Positions 8,083-16,538 of a DNA stretch of 64,000 nucleotides are shown here, in pieces. Both the position numbers and the translations under genes were made by a program. The number at the start of each line of letters is the position of its first letter. The first letter of the stretch is position 1. A model generated the notes under the pieces. The model was not told the origin of the DNA, made no database searches, and saw only the letters and a program-made list of their open reading frames with translations. The stretch comes from Streptomyces griseorubiginosus (GTDB lineage: Bacteria; Actinomycetota; Actinomycetes; Streptomycetales; Streptomycetaceae): positions 824,012-888,011 of the forward strand of contig NZ_KQ948737.1 of the NCBI RefSeq assembly GCF_001514195.1, written 5' to 3'.

Positions 8083-9537
8083 TCAGTCGAGCGAGACGAC
8101 GACGGACTTGACCTTGGTGTAGGCGTCGAGCGCCTCGGGGCCGTACTCGCGCCCGTAACCGGAGTCCTTGACCCCGCCGAAGGGCACCGCGGGGTCGAGC
8201 ATCGCCCAGTCGTTGACCCAGACGATGCCCGCCTGGAGCCGGTCGGCGACCCGGTGGGCGCGGGCCAGGTTGGTGGTCTGCACACCCGAAGCCAGGCCGT
8301 ACGGCGTCGAGTTGGCGAGCTCGACCGCCTCGTCCTCGGTGTCGAAGGGCTGCACGGTCAGGACCGGTCCGAAGATCTCCTCCTGGACCACGCGGGAGTC
8401 GTTGGACAGGTCGGCGATCACCGTGGGCTTGTAGTAGAACCCGCCGTCGAGGTCGAGGCGTTCACCGCCGCAGACGATCCTGCCGCCCTCCTTGCGGGCC
8501 AGCTCGACGTACTCCTCGACCTTCTTCAGATGCTTCTCCCCGGCCATCGGGCCGACGACGGTCCCGGGGTCGCGCGGGTCGCCGACCGGGACCCCGGGCA
8601 CGGCGTCGGCGAGGATGCCGAGCAGGGTGGCGTAGACCGGCCGGGCCACCAGGAGGCGCGGGCCGCCCATGCAGAACTGGCCGGTGTTGAAGACGAACGC
8701 CTTGATGATCGCGCCGACCGCCTTCTCCAGGTCGGCGTCCTCGAAGACGAGGTTGGCGGCGTTGCCCCCGAGTTCCATGGTGACCGGCTTGAGGGCCTCG
8801 CCGGCGGTGGCCGCGACATGGCGGCCGATCGCGGTGGAGCCGGTGAAGGCGACCTTGTCGACGCCGCGGTGGCGGAGCAGGGCGTCACCGGCGACCGGGC
8901 CCGTTCCGGTGACGACGTTGACGACTCCGTCCGGGACTCCGGCCTTCCGGAGCAGTCCGGCCATGTAGAGGGCGCTGAGCGGGGTCTCGTCGGCGGGCTT
9001 GTGCACGACCGTGTTCCCGGCGGCGAGCGCGGGCCCGATCTTCGAACCGGCCAGGATCAGCGGGAAGTTGAAGGGGGTGATGGCGGCGACCACACCGAGC
9101 GGCTCGCGCTTGGTGTAGGCGAGGGCGTTCATGGGGGTGTCGCGGACCGCGCCGTCCAGGGAGTGCGCGAGGGCGGCGAAGTGCTCGTAGTCGTTGGCCG
9201 CGTTGGTGATGTCGACGGCGTGGCACAGCGAGATCGGCTTGCCGACGTCGAGGCTCTCCAGCCGGGCGAGTTCGTCGGCGTTCTCGCGGATCAGCTCGGC
9301 GACCCGGTACAGGATCCGGCCCCGCTCACGGCCGCTGAGGCCGGACCAGGTCCCGGCGTCGAAGGCCTCCCGGGCGGCGCGCACGGCCGCGTCCACGTCG
9401 GCGGCGCCGGCCTCCGCGACGGTGGTGACCACCGTGCCCCGGGACGGGTCGATCACCTCGGTGCGGGCGCCGTCGGCGGCTTCGCGCCACCGGCCGCCCA
9501 CGAAGAGCCGTCCGGGTTCGATCTCGATGGGGGACAT
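8083..9537 (-). CDS. NAD(P)-dependent aldehyde dehydrogenase
   Basis: A 484-residue ALDH-superfamily enzyme. The ATG at 9535-9537 sits five bases from GAGGAG; the GTG one codon earlier is the alternative. Landmarks in order: ITPFNFPLIL (cofactor entry), FTGSTAIGRHVA (Rossmann loop), the general-base motif MELGGNAANLVFEDADLEK, and the nucleophile motif NTGQFCMGGPRLL with the catalytic Cys. EEIFGPVLTV and the terminal FGGVKDSGYGREYG follow. Substrate choice cannot be read. It is divergent from the MarR gene, shares the 9538-9640 promoter region with its two operators, and precedes the alcohol dehydrogenase gene. Confidence 0.92.
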   Translation of the reverse strand: MSPIEIEPGRLFVGGRWREAADGARTEVIDPSRGTVVTTVAEAGAADVDAAVRAAREAFDAGTWSGLSGRERGRILYRVAELIRENADELARLESLDVGKPISLCHAVDITNAANDYEHFAALAHSLDGAVRDTPMNALAYTKREPLGVVAAITPFNFPLILAGSKIGPALAAGNTVVHKPADETPLSALYMAGLLRKAGVPDGVVNVVTGTGPVAGDALLRHRGVDKVAFTGSTAIGRHVAATAGEALKPVTMELGGNAANLVFEDADLEKAVGAIIKAFVFNTGQFCMGGPRLLVARPVYATLLGILADAVPGVPVGDPRDPGTVVGPMAGEKHLKKVEEYVELARKEGGRIVCGGERLDLDGGFYYKPTVIADLSNDSRVVQEEIFGPVLTVQPFDTEDEAVELANSTPYGLASGVQTTNLARAHRVADRLQAGIVWVNDWAMLDPAVPFGGVKDSGYGREYGPEALDAYTKVKSVVVSLD

Positions 9538-9572
9538 CACCGCTCCTCAGCATCGTCGCCAAGATTTCAACA

Positions 9573-9621
9573 AACAGGATTCCTGTTGGTTCGCAGTCTC
9601 TTTACAGACAGGTTTCCTGTC
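9573..9621. promoter_or_regulatory. Pair of matched MarR-type operators
   Basis: Two 15-base palindromes fit one consensus, RACAGGNTTCCTGTY: AACAGGATTCCTGTT at 9573-9587 and GACAGGTTTCCTGTC at 9607-9621. One is next to the aldehyde dehydrogenase start. The other overlaps the -35/spacer of the MarR promoter. Their starts are 34 bases apart. The arrangement is typical of a MarR repressor controlling itself and a divergent catabolic operon. Binding is inferred. Confidence 0.75.
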
Positions 9622-9628
9622 AATGCTC

Positions 9629-9641
9629 TAGCCTGAACCCA
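9629..9641 (+). promoter_or_regulatory. Leaderless promoter -10 element of the MarR gene
   Basis: TAGCCT at 9629-9634 fits the TANNNT -10 pattern and ends six bases before the A of the MarR start codon. No ribosome-binding site precedes that codon, so transcription probably starts at the ATG itself. The -35 is weak and is overlapped by the second operator. Confidence 0.55.
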
Positions 9642-10078
9642 TGCTCGAGACACAGGTGACCAAGGCGCCCCCGTCGCTCCTCTACATGGTGAAACAGGTG
9701 GAGCTGGTCGTCCGTTCCCACCTGGACGACCTGGTCAGGCCCTCCGGGATCACCGCGCTCCAGTACACGGCGCTCACCGTGCTCCAGCGGCACGACGGAC
9801 TGTCGGCGGCGCAGCTGGCCCGGGACTCGTTCGTCACCGCGCAGTCGATCGCCGACCTGGTGCGCTCCCTGGAGACGCGCGGGCTGGTACGCCGCGAGCG
9901 CAATCCGAACAACCGCCGGGAGCTGCTGATCCTGCTGACCGAGGAGGGTCGCGCGCTGCTCGCCCGGCACGAGGCGCCGGTGCGGGAGCTGGAGGAGCGG
10001 ATGGTGCGGGACCTCACCGCCCACCAGACCGAGCAGTTCCGCCAGGCCCTCACGACGGCCTGGCACGCCCTCTCCTGA
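9641..10078 (+). CDS. MarR family transcriptional regulator
   Basis: A 145-residue winged-helix regulator. The core is ITALQYTALTVLQRHDGLSAAQLARDSFVTAQSIADLVRSLETRGLVRRERNPNNRRELLILLTEEG (about residues 35-100), with the wing motif NPNNRRELLILLT characteristic of MarR. It is divergent from the aldehyde and alcohol dehydrogenase genes. With the paired palindromes in between, it is the likely repressor of that set, presumably relieved by an aldehyde, aromatic acid or similar ligand; the ligand is not known. Confidence 0.9.
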   Translation: MLETQVTKAPPSLLYMVKQVELVVRSHLDDLVRPSGITALQYTALTVLQRHDGLSAAQLARDSFVTAQSIADLVRSLETRGLVRRERNPNNRRELLILLTEEGRALLARHEAPVRELEERMVRDLTAHQTEQFRQALTTAWHALS

Positions 10079-10343
10079 GCCGGCGCGAGGCGTGTCCCGA
10101 GCCGGGCGCAAGCCCTCGCCCGAGCCGGGCGCAAGCCTTCGCCCAAGCCCCGCCCAAGCCCTCGCCCGAGCCCTGCGCGAGCCCCTTCCCGAGCCCGGCG
10201 CGAGCCCCGCGTGAACCGGTGGCGAACCGACGGTCGCAATTCGAAGACATATGTCAATCGAACATGCTCAAATTCATTCCATCGGGGGTAACTTGCAGGG
10301 CGGGGAACCCATTTGCGCGGAGTCGGTGGGAGGCGATGTCGTC
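10079..10343. other. Intergenic region with degenerate GC-rich repeat, then AT-richer promoter-like stretch
   Basis: From about 10097 to 10208 the sequence is a run of imperfect units around CCGAGCC, CGCAAGCC and CTCGCCC, spaced roughly 10-23 bases apart, which gives spurious open frames on both strands. From 10230 to 10300 base composition drops (GCAATTCGAAGACATATG and CTCAAATTCATTCC), unlike coding DNA here, and probably holds the promoter of the STAS gene. No clear operator was found. Confidence 0.5.
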
Positions 10344-10724
10344 GTGCAGCAGGAACCCGCGCCACCGTCCCGGCATCTGCGGGTCCACGAGGAACGCGGT
10401 CACACCGTGCTGGAGTTCCGCGGGGAGATCGACATCGCCGCGGCCACCGAGATCCTGCCGCACCTGGACCGTGCCACGGCCCGTCCCGACGCCCGCGTGG
10501 TCATCGATTTGACCCTCGTCGAGTTCCTGGACTGCTCGGGGCTGCGGCTGCTGTACCGCGCGAGGTCCCGCGTCCTCGACCGGGACGGCCGGCTGCTCCT
10601 GGTCTGCACGCACCCGCTCACGCTGAGGATCATGCGGGTGACCGGCCTGACCCGGCTGCTGCCCCCGCAGCCGTCGCTGGACGCGGCCCTGGAACAGCCC
10701 GAGGCCACGTCCGGCTCGTTATGA
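10344..10724 (+). CDS. STAS-domain anti-sigma factor antagonist ending in a TTA codon
   Basis: A 126-residue STAS protein. The GTG at 10344 is chosen because GGGAGG lies ten bases upstream and the preceding in-frame codons (from an ATG at 10251) lack the usual G/C third-position bias. The STAS core is TVLEFRGEIDIAAATEI followed by VVIDLTLVEFLDCSGLRLLYRA. Ser65 in DCSGL is the residue normally phosphorylated by an anti-sigma kinase. Known role of the family: releasing sigma factors by binding an anti-sigma factor in partner-switching systems. No partner is adjacent. The last sense codon is TTA (10719-10721), which in Streptomyces makes full translation dependent on the bldA tRNA. Confidence 0.85.
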   Translation: MQQEPAPPSRHLRVHEERGHTVLEFRGEIDIAAATEILPHLDRATARPDARVVIDLTLVEFLDCSGLRLLYRARSRVLDRDGRLLLVCTHPLTLRIMRVTGLTRLLPPQPSLDAALEQPEATSGSL

Positions 10725-10788
10725 CGGCGGGTCACCTCACGATCCCGGCGATCTGACCCGCGCTCCTCACCGAAAAACCGGTTGCGGA

Positions 10789-10805
10789 CTCCCGGTGGGC
10801 GGGAG
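10789..10805. terminator. GC hairpin between the STAS and ribosomal protection genes
   Basis: CTCCCG at 10789-10794 and CGGGAG at 10800-10805 form a perfect 6-base stem with a 5-base loop. No T run follows, so it may be a weak terminator for the STAS transcript or a leader hairpin of the downstream resistance gene. Confidence 0.3.
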
Positions 10806-10848
10806 CCATCATGGCGACGCCCGGTTCCCCTCACGTCAGGACACCCGC

Positions 10849-10962
10849 ATGCGCCGTCTCCTCGTCACGACCCAGTGCCCCCTTCGGCCCACGGTTCTCG
10901 AGGACTCGACCCCGCATGCACACCCTGAACATCGGCATTCTGGCCCACGTCGACGCCGGTAA
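10849..10962 (+). CDS. Possible 37-codon leader peptide overlapping the ribosomal protection gene
   Basis: An ATG at 10849 preceded by CAGGA opens a 37-codon frame (MRRLLVTTQCPLRPTVLEDS and on) that runs through the start of the downstream gene at 10916 and stops at TAA 10960-10962. Ribosomal protection genes are often controlled by ribosome-stalling leaders, so this small frame, overlapping the main start in another phase, could couple or attenuate translation. Evidence is positional only and the frame may be chance. Confidence 0.25.
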   Translation: MRRLLVTTQCPLRPTVLEDSTPHAHPEHRHSGPRRRR

Positions 10963-12757
10963 GACCAGCCTCACCGAGCGGCTGCTGTTCGACCACGGCG
11001 CGATCGACCGGCTCGGCAGCGTCGACACCGGCGACACCCGCACGGACGACGGCGCCATCGAACGGCAGCGCGGCATCACCATCCGCTCCGCGGTCGCCAC
11101 CTTCACGGCCCACGGCACCCGGATCAACCTCATCGACACCCCCGGGCACTCCGACTTCATCGCCGAGGTCGAGCGCGCCCTGGAGGTCCTCGACGGCGCG
11201 GTCCTGCTGCTGTCCGCGGTGGAGGGCGTCCAGGCACAGACCCGCGTCCTGATGCGGACCCTGCGCCGACTGGCGCTGCCCACGCTGATCTTCGTCAACA
11301 AGATCGACCGACCCGGCGCCCGCGACGAGGACCTGCTCACGGACATCCGTTGCAGGCTGACGCCGTACGTCGCCCCGCTGACCCGGGTGACGGGCATCGG
11401 CTCGTCCGACGCGCGGGTGCGACCGCTGGGCATCGGCTCCGCAGCCGAAGCACTCGCCGAGGTCGACCCCGGCATCCTCGCGGCGCTCGTGGACGGCCCC
11501 GAGCCCACCCCGGACGACCTGTGCAGGGCCCTGGCCGCCCGCACCGCCGACGGCTCCTTCCACCCGGTGCACTTCGGCTCGGCCCTCGGCGGCCAGGGTG
11601 TGCCCGAACTGGTCGAGGCCGTGACCCGGCTGATCCCGCCCGCACCCGCACCACGGGACGCCGAGCCACGCGGCCAGGTGTTCGCCGTACGCACGGCCCC
11701 CGGCGGTGAGCGCGTCGCCTATCTGCGGCTGTACGGGGGTGAGGTGACGGAGCGTCAGCAACTGACGTTCCTGAGGCGCGGGGTCGACGGTGTGACGAGC
11801 CGGATCCGCGGTCGGGCGACCCGGCTGAGCGGGCCCCTCGCCGCCGGTGACATCGCGGCGCTGACGTTCTCCCCAGGCCTCCGCGTGGGCGACCGTCTCG
11901 GTGAACTCAAGGACCGTGCAGCGCAGTTCGCACCCCCCACGCTGGAGACCCTGGTCACGGCCCGCCACCCGGCCCAGGCGAACCGGTTGCGCTCCGCCCT
12001 GCTCGCCCTCGCCGACCAGGACCCGCTGATCCACGCCCGCCCCACCGCAGAAGGCGCCACCACCCTGCTCCTGTACGGCGAGGTCCAGATGGAGGTGCTC
12101 GCGGCGACCCTCGCCCAGGACTTCGGCGTGGAGGCGGACTTCGCGCCGGGCCGCATCCGGTACCTGGAGCGGCCGCGGAGCACGGGCGAGGCCAGTGCGC
12201 AGACCCCCTGGCATGAGGGAACCCGGTACTGGGCGACGGTCGGGCTGCGGGTCGAGCCCGGTGACCGCGGCTCCGGGGGCGTCTTCGGGTACGAGACCGA
12301 ACTCGGGGCGCTCCCGCGAGCGTTCCACCAGGCCATCGAGGAATCGGTGCACGCGGGCATGGCGACCGGGCTGACCGGGGCGGCCGTGACGGACTACCGG
12401 GTCACCCTCATCCGGTCCGGATTCGTGGGGCCGCTCAGCACCGCGGCCGACTTTCGCGGGCTCACGCCGATCGTGCTGCGGGAGGCGCTGGAGCGGGCCG
12501 GGACGCGGGTGTTCGAGCCCTGCCATGCATTCGAGGTGGAGGTGCCGTCGGCCGCTCTGGCGCCGGTGACCGCGCAACTCGTTTCACTCGGCGCGGAGTT
12601 CACGGGGACCACGGGTGGTGATCCGGCATGGGTGATCACTGGAGAGCTTCCAGCCCGGCGGGTGCGGGAGATGGAACTGCGGCTGCCGGGGCTCACCTGG
12701 GGTGAGGGGGTGTGGTGGTCGCGTGGGTCGGGTGACCGCGAGCTCACGTCCCGCTGA
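10916..12757 (+). CDS. Otr(A)/Tet(M)-like tetracycline resistance ribosomal protection protein
   Basis: A 613-residue EF-G-like GTPase. The start is the ATG giving MHTLNIGILAHVDAGKTSLT, the usual N-terminus of this family. G motifs are present: AHVDAGKT (10-17), RGITI switch region, DTPGHSDF, and NKID. The rest follows the EF-G domain order, ending with an RVPGLTWGEG-like tail (LRLPGLTWGEG), as in Otr(A). Family role: binding the ribosome and dislodging tetracycline in a GTP-dependent manner. Length is slightly below Otr(A)/Tet(M) (about 640-660). In soil streptomycetes such genes can be self-protection or general resistance determinants; no tetracycline biosynthesis genes are in view. Confidence 0.9.
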   Translation: MHTLNIGILAHVDAGKTSLTERLLFDHGAIDRLGSVDTGDTRTDDGAIERQRGITIRSAVATFTAHGTRINLIDTPGHSDFIAEVERALEVLDGAVLLLSAVEGVQAQTRVLMRTLRRLALPTLIFVNKIDRPGARDEDLLTDIRCRLTPYVAPLTRVTGIGSSDARVRPLGIGSAAEALAEVDPGILAALVDGPEPTPDDLCRALAARTADGSFHPVHFGSALGGQGVPELVEAVTRLIPPAPAPRDAEPRGQVFAVRTAPGGERVAYLRLYGGEVTERQQLTFLRRGVDGVTSRIRGRATRLSGPLAAGDIAALTFSPGLRVGDRLGELKDRAAQFAPPTLETLVTARHPAQANRLRSALLALADQDPLIHARPTAEGATTLLLYGEVQMEVLAATLAQDFGVEADFAPGRIRYLERPRSTGEASAQTPWHEGTRYWATVGLRVEPGDRGSGGVFGYETELGALPRAFHQAIEESVHAGMATGLTGAAVTDYRVTLIRSGFVGPLSTAADFRGLTPIVLREALERAGTRVFEPCHAFEVEVPSAALAPVTAQLVSLGAEFTGTTGGDPAWVITGELPARRVREMELRLPGLTWGEGVWWSRGSGDRELTSR

Positions 12758-12763
12758 AGGTTC

Positions 12764-13957
12764 TCACCACGACACCGGAAGCCTCCGCGGCCCCCGGGTC
12801 ATCTGCCCCTCCCGCCATTCGATCGTCTCCGCCGTGAACTCGGCCCGCAGGCCCGGGAAACGGACCGCCAACCGGTGCAGGGCGAGGCCCAGTTCCAGGC
12901 GGGCCAGCCATGCGCCCAGGCAGTGGTGGGGGCCCGCGCCGAACACCACGCTCGGTGTGGTGAGCGGGGCGAACAGGTCGGTCTCGTCGGGCTGCGGGAA
13001 GACCTCCGGGTCGCGGTTGGCCGCGTTGGTCTGCACGGCGACCACCGCCCCCGCCGGAATCGTCACGCCACCGACCTCGGCCTCGGCCACGGCCCGGCGG
13101 ATCAGGCCGGGCAGCACCCTGCCCTCGCTGAGCGGAATCGTCCGCAGCAGTTGTTCGACGGCGGTCTCGGCCGCCTCCTGGCTCTCGGCGAGGCCCGGCC
13201 AGGCCTCGCGGGCGTCGGTCAGGAGGTGGACCACGATGTTGCCGAGAGCCGTCATCGTCGTCTCGTGTCCGGCGACGACCAGCCCCAGGACCAGCACGAC
13301 CAGCCGCGGCTCCTCGATCCCGAGGCCGTCTCCCGCCACGACCAGCGCGCTCACCAGGTCGTCGCCCGGCTCCTTGCGCCGCTCGGCGACGAGTTGCGCG
13401 CAGAACAGCCCGAACTCCCGCATCGCCGCGCCCACTTCCTCTGCCGTGTGCGCGCCGCCGGACAGGGCGTGGTCGGCCCAGCCGCGGATGCGCTCCCAGT
13501 CGGCGTCCTCCAGGCCCATCAGCCGGGAGATCACCGAGACCGGCAGCCGGCGGGTGAACGCCTCCACGATGTCGGCCGGTTGCGGCTGCCGGGCCAGGTC
13601 GTCGAGGAGGGTCTCCACCACGGAGGCGGTCCAGGGCCGCCAACGGGCGATCGCACGCGGGGTGAAGGCCCGCTGGACGGTGCTCCGGAGCACCTGGTGG
13701 GGCGGTCCGTCCTGGTTGAGGAGGCCGTCCGGGGAGTCCAGCAGGTTCGGCACGAGGAGCAGCGGCGGGGCGCCCTCGTCCCGGAGCGACTTCCGGTCGA
13801 AGCGGGGGTCCATGAGCACCTGGCGGACATCGGCGTAGCGGGTCACGAGCCACACCGGGGTGCCGGTGGCCAGGGTGGTGAGCCGGGGCGGACCGGACTC
13901 GGGCAGGGGGATGCGGTGCATGGGACGCAGGTTCCGGGACGTACTGTCCGTGCTCAT
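12764..13957 (-). CDS. Cytochrome P450 (class I type)
   Basis: A 397-residue P450. The ATG at 13955-13957 is six bases from GGAG. The I-helix oxygen-activation motif is VLGLVVAGHETTMTALG. The heme-binding loop is VFGAGPHHCLGAWLARLELG, with the cysteine near residue 345. The substrate cannot be read. No ferredoxin or ferredoxin reductase gene is adjacent, so electron partners must come from elsewhere. It converges on the ribosomal protection gene with a 6-base gap and is divergent from the DUF4230 gene; no biosynthetic cluster surrounds it. Confidence 0.92.
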   Translation of the reverse strand: MSTDSTSRNLRPMHRIPLPESGPPRLTTLATGTPVWLVTRYADVRQVLMDPRFDRKSLRDEGAPPLLLVPNLLDSPDGLLNQDGPPHQVLRSTVQRAFTPRAIARWRPWTASVVETLLDDLARQPQPADIVEAFTRRLPVSVISRLMGLEDADWERIRGWADHALSGGAHTAEEVGAAMREFGLFCAQLVAERRKEPGDDLVSALVVAGDGLGIEEPRLVVLVLGLVVAGHETTMTALGNIVVHLLTDAREAWPGLAESQEAAETAVEQLLRTIPLSEGRVLPGLIRRAVAEAEVGGVTIPAGAVVAVQTNAANRDPEVFPQPDETDLFAPLTTPSVVFGAGPHHCLGAWLARLELGLALHRLAVRFPGLRAEFTAETIEWREGQMTRGPRRLPVSW

Positions 13958-14108
13958 CCGGGTCTCCAGACACGCCGTACGCGGAGTTCCCCACGTTAGT
14001 GCGCCCCCGAGTGTCCCGGCAGTGTTCCAATCAGCCAACAAGACGGTGCCGCCGTGCTTTTGAGGGTCGTGGCCGGGCATCCGTGCAGTCAGGAAGGAGG
14101 GCCGTCGC

Positions 14109-14771
14109 ATGACGACTCCCATAAGGCGCGTGTCCAGGCGCATGCCCGGCTGGGCGAAGGTACTCACCGCCGTCGTGGTGGTGCTCGTGGTGTTCTTCGC
14201 CGGCATCAGGCTCAGTGTGATTCCCGGCCTCAAGGACCTGTTCGGCACCGAGACCCACGACCGGTCGGGTCCCGCACTTCTGGAGTCCATCCAGGACATC
14301 AGCCGTTACGACGCAGCCTCCGGCAACTTCCAGGTCGTGGTCGACCTGGAGAAGGACACCAAGTTCCTGCCCGACGCGATCCGCGGCTCCCGCACCCTCT
14401 ACGTCGGGGCGGGCGCCGTGGACGCCTACGTCGACCTCGGAAAGGTCGCGAAGAACGACGTGACGGTCAACGAGGACCGCACGGCGGCAACGCTCCATCT
14501 GCCGCACGCCCAGCTCGGCAAGGCCACGCTGGACGCGGACCGCTCCTACGCGGTCTCCAAGCAGCGCGGGCTGCTCGACCGGCTCGGCGACTTCTTCTCC
14601 GACAACCCCAACAGCGAGCAGGCCGTGCAGAAGCTCGCGGTCAAGCACATCACGGAGGCGGCGAAGGAGAGCGAACTGACCAAGCGGGCGGAGATCAACA
14701 CGACCACCATGCTCAAGGGACTGCTGGGCTCCCTCGGCTTCAAGAAGGTCGAGGTCGTCTACGGCAGCTGA
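14109..14771 (+). CDS. DUF4230 membrane-anchored protein
   Basis: A 220-residue protein behind a strong GGAAGGAGG site. One transmembrane helix lies at about residues 14-34 (WAKVLTAVVVVLVVFFAG). The soluble domain is typical of DUF4230: LLESIQDISRYDAASGNFQVVVDLEKDTKFLP, then TLYVGAGAVDAYVDL. It ends with TTTMLKGLLGSLGFKKVEVVYG. The family is predicted to face outside the membrane; its function is not established. It is convergent with the Mrp operon, with stops directly abutting. Confidence 0.82.
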   Translation: MTTPIRRVSRRMPGWAKVLTAVVVVLVVFFAGIRLSVIPGLKDLFGTETHDRSGPALLESIQDISRYDAASGNFQVVVDLEKDTKFLPDAIRGSRTLYVGAGAVDAYVDLGKVAKNDVTVNEDRTAATLHLPHAQLGKATLDADRSYAVSKQRGLLDRLGDFFSDNPNSEQAVQKLAVKHITEAAKESELTKRAEINTTTMLKGLLGSLGFKKVEVVYGS

Positions 14772-16538
14772 TCAGCCCCCGAGCAGGCCCGGCAGGGTGA
14801 GGGCGCCGAGCACGGTGGCGCCGACCAGCACCCAGGCCACGTAGTCGCCGACGTGCCCGGACTGGAGGCGCCGTAGCCACAGCGCCCGGTCCGGTGCGGC
14901 GAACGTCTTCGGACGCGTGACCGCGAGGAGGGCGAGGACCCCGGCCAGCAGGGTCGAGAGCAGACCCAGCAGGACGCCGGCCGGGGTCCAGTGCGCGGAG
15001 GCGGCGACGCCCGCGGAGCCGGTCTCGTTGACGGAGTGCGCGACCACCTTCGCGAAGCCCGGGACCACGCCGACGGCGAGGGATCCGGCGACCAGCACCG
15101 CGGGCACCGCCGTCATGGTGTCCGGGATCCGGCTCAGCCGGTGCCGGGTCTCGGGCCGCTCACCGGACCCGGTCGTCTCGTACCCGGAACCGGTGCCGTC
15201 GGCGGGCTTGGGTCCGAGGCCCAGGAACACCCGTCCCGCGACCCGCAGGACCGCCGCCGCGGTGACCGCGCTCGCCGCCACGTACAGCACGGTGAGCGGG
15301 CCGCCGACGGCCTCCTCGGTGACGGACTTGCCGAGCGCCGTGCCGAAGGGCGGCAGCCCCGCGAGGCCGAGGCCGCCCAGCGTGAACAGCACGGCGACGC
15401 CCTTCAGTTCGCGTGCCCTGCCGTGCAGCGCGTGCTCGTCGACGCTGCCGTAGCGGTCGAGGAGGATGCCGGCGCAGGCGAACAGGGCGGCCTTCACCCC
15501 GGCGTGGCCGAGGAGGTACAGGGCGATCCCGTCGTCGGCCTCGGGCTTCAGCACGCCGACGCCGATGAGGAAGAGCCCGGTGTGGGCGACCGTCGAGTAG
15601 GCCAGCAGTCGTTTGATGTGCCGCTGGTACCAGCACATCACCGCGCCGATCACGGCCGCCAGCGCGCCCAGCGTCACCAGGGTCCGCTCGAACTCCGGGG
15701 CCGGGACCCCGCCGGGCCCGGCGAAGACGGTGCCGTAGACCCGCCAGACGCCGAAGGTGCCGAGTTCGACCATGACGCCCGACAGCAGCATGCACACCGG
15801 GGTCGGGGCGACGGCGTGCGCGTCGGGCAGCCAGAAGTGGAAGGGGACGGCGGCCGCCTTGACCAGCAGCCCGGTCATCACCAGCACGAACGCGGCCAGG
15901 ACCAGGGCGTCCGGCCGCCCGTGCGCGTCGAGGCCCCGGCCGATCGCGTGCATCCCCAGCTCGCCGGTACGGGCGTACAGCAGGCCGATGCCCATGAGCA
16001 GGGCGTAGGCGCCGAGCGAGGTGACGACGGCGAAGGTCAGCGCCCCCTGCACGGCCCTGGCCTCCTCGACCCGGTGGCCGGTGAGGGCGTACGCGGCGAC
16101 GCCCATCAGCTCGAACCAGACGAACGCGTTGAACAGGTCGCCCGCGATCGCGAAGCCGCACATGCCGCCCTGGAAGAGCAGCAGGAGCGCGGGGAAGGAC
16201 CCGGCGTGGCCGCTGGGCGGTTCGTCGAAGTAGTGCCAGGAGTACGCCAGCGCCGCCAGGGTGAGCAGGGAGGCGAGAGCGGCCATGCCCAGGCCGGGGC
16301 CGTCGCCGATCAGGACGATGCCGACGCTCCGCCCGTTCACGGGCGTCCAGCCGCCGGCCCATTCCAGGAACGGCGGCGAGGAGTTCAGCAGCAGCACGAG
16401 CGCGAGGGCGGCGGTGGTCGCCGCGACCGCGCAGCCCACGGTCTCGGCGACGGGCCGCGGCACCAGGCGGCCGCCCGCGACGAGCAGCGCGGCGCCGAGC
16501 AGGGGTACGGCCACCAGCAGGGGCAGCAGGTCGTCCAT
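14772..16538 (-). CDS. mrpD: Mrp-type Na+/H+ antiporter subunit D (NuoN/NuoM-like proton channel)
   Basis: A 588-residue polytopic membrane protein. It shows the proton-pumping antiporter core: a TM helix with FVWFELMGVAAYALTGH (conserved glutamate), MTGLLVKAAAVPFHFWLPDAHAVAPTPVCMLLSGVMVELG (conserved lysine and HAVAPTPV signature), and KRLLAYSTVAHTGL. This is the only large antiporter-type subunit in the operon. The start overlaps the MrpC stop by one base. In Mrp complexes this subunit conducts ions coupled to cation export, supporting Na+ and alkaline tolerance. Confidence 0.92.
   Translation of the reverse strand: MDDLLPLLVAVPLLGAALLVAGGRLVPRPVAETVGCAVAATTAALALVLLLNSSPPFLEWAGGWTPVNGRSVGIVLIGDGPGLGMAALASLLTLAALAYSWHYFDEPPSGHAGSFPALLLLFQGGMCGFAIAGDLFNAFVWFELMGVAAYALTGHRVEEARAVQGALTFAVVTSLGAYALLMGIGLLYARTGELGMHAIGRGLDAHGRPDALVLAAFVLVMTGLLVKAAAVPFHFWLPDAHAVAPTPVCMLLSGVMVELGTFGVWRVYGTVFAGPGGVPAPEFERTLVTLGALAAVIGAVMCWYQRHIKRLLAYSTVAHTGLFLIGVGVLKPEADDGIALYLLGHAGVKAALFACAGILLDRYGSVDEHALHGRARELKGVAVLFTLGGLGLAGLPPFGTALGKSVTEEAVGGPLTVLYVAASAVTAAAVLRVAGRVFLGLGPKPADGTGSGYETTGSGERPETRHRLSRIPDTMTAVPAVLVAGSLAVGVVPGFAKVVAHSVNETGSAGVAASAHWTPAGVLLGLLSTLLAGVLALLAVTRPKTFAAPDRALWLRRLQSGHVGDYVAWVLVGATVLGALTLPGLLGG

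Noticed and set aside
10251..10343. Longer start for the STAS protein at ATG 10251
   Set aside because: The extra 31 codons have A/T-rich third positions unlike neighbouring genes, and there is a better ribosome site before GTG 10344.
11755..12360. Leftward 201-codon frame inside the ribosomal protection gene
   Set aside because: Antisense shadow; no motifs and Arg/Ser-rich.
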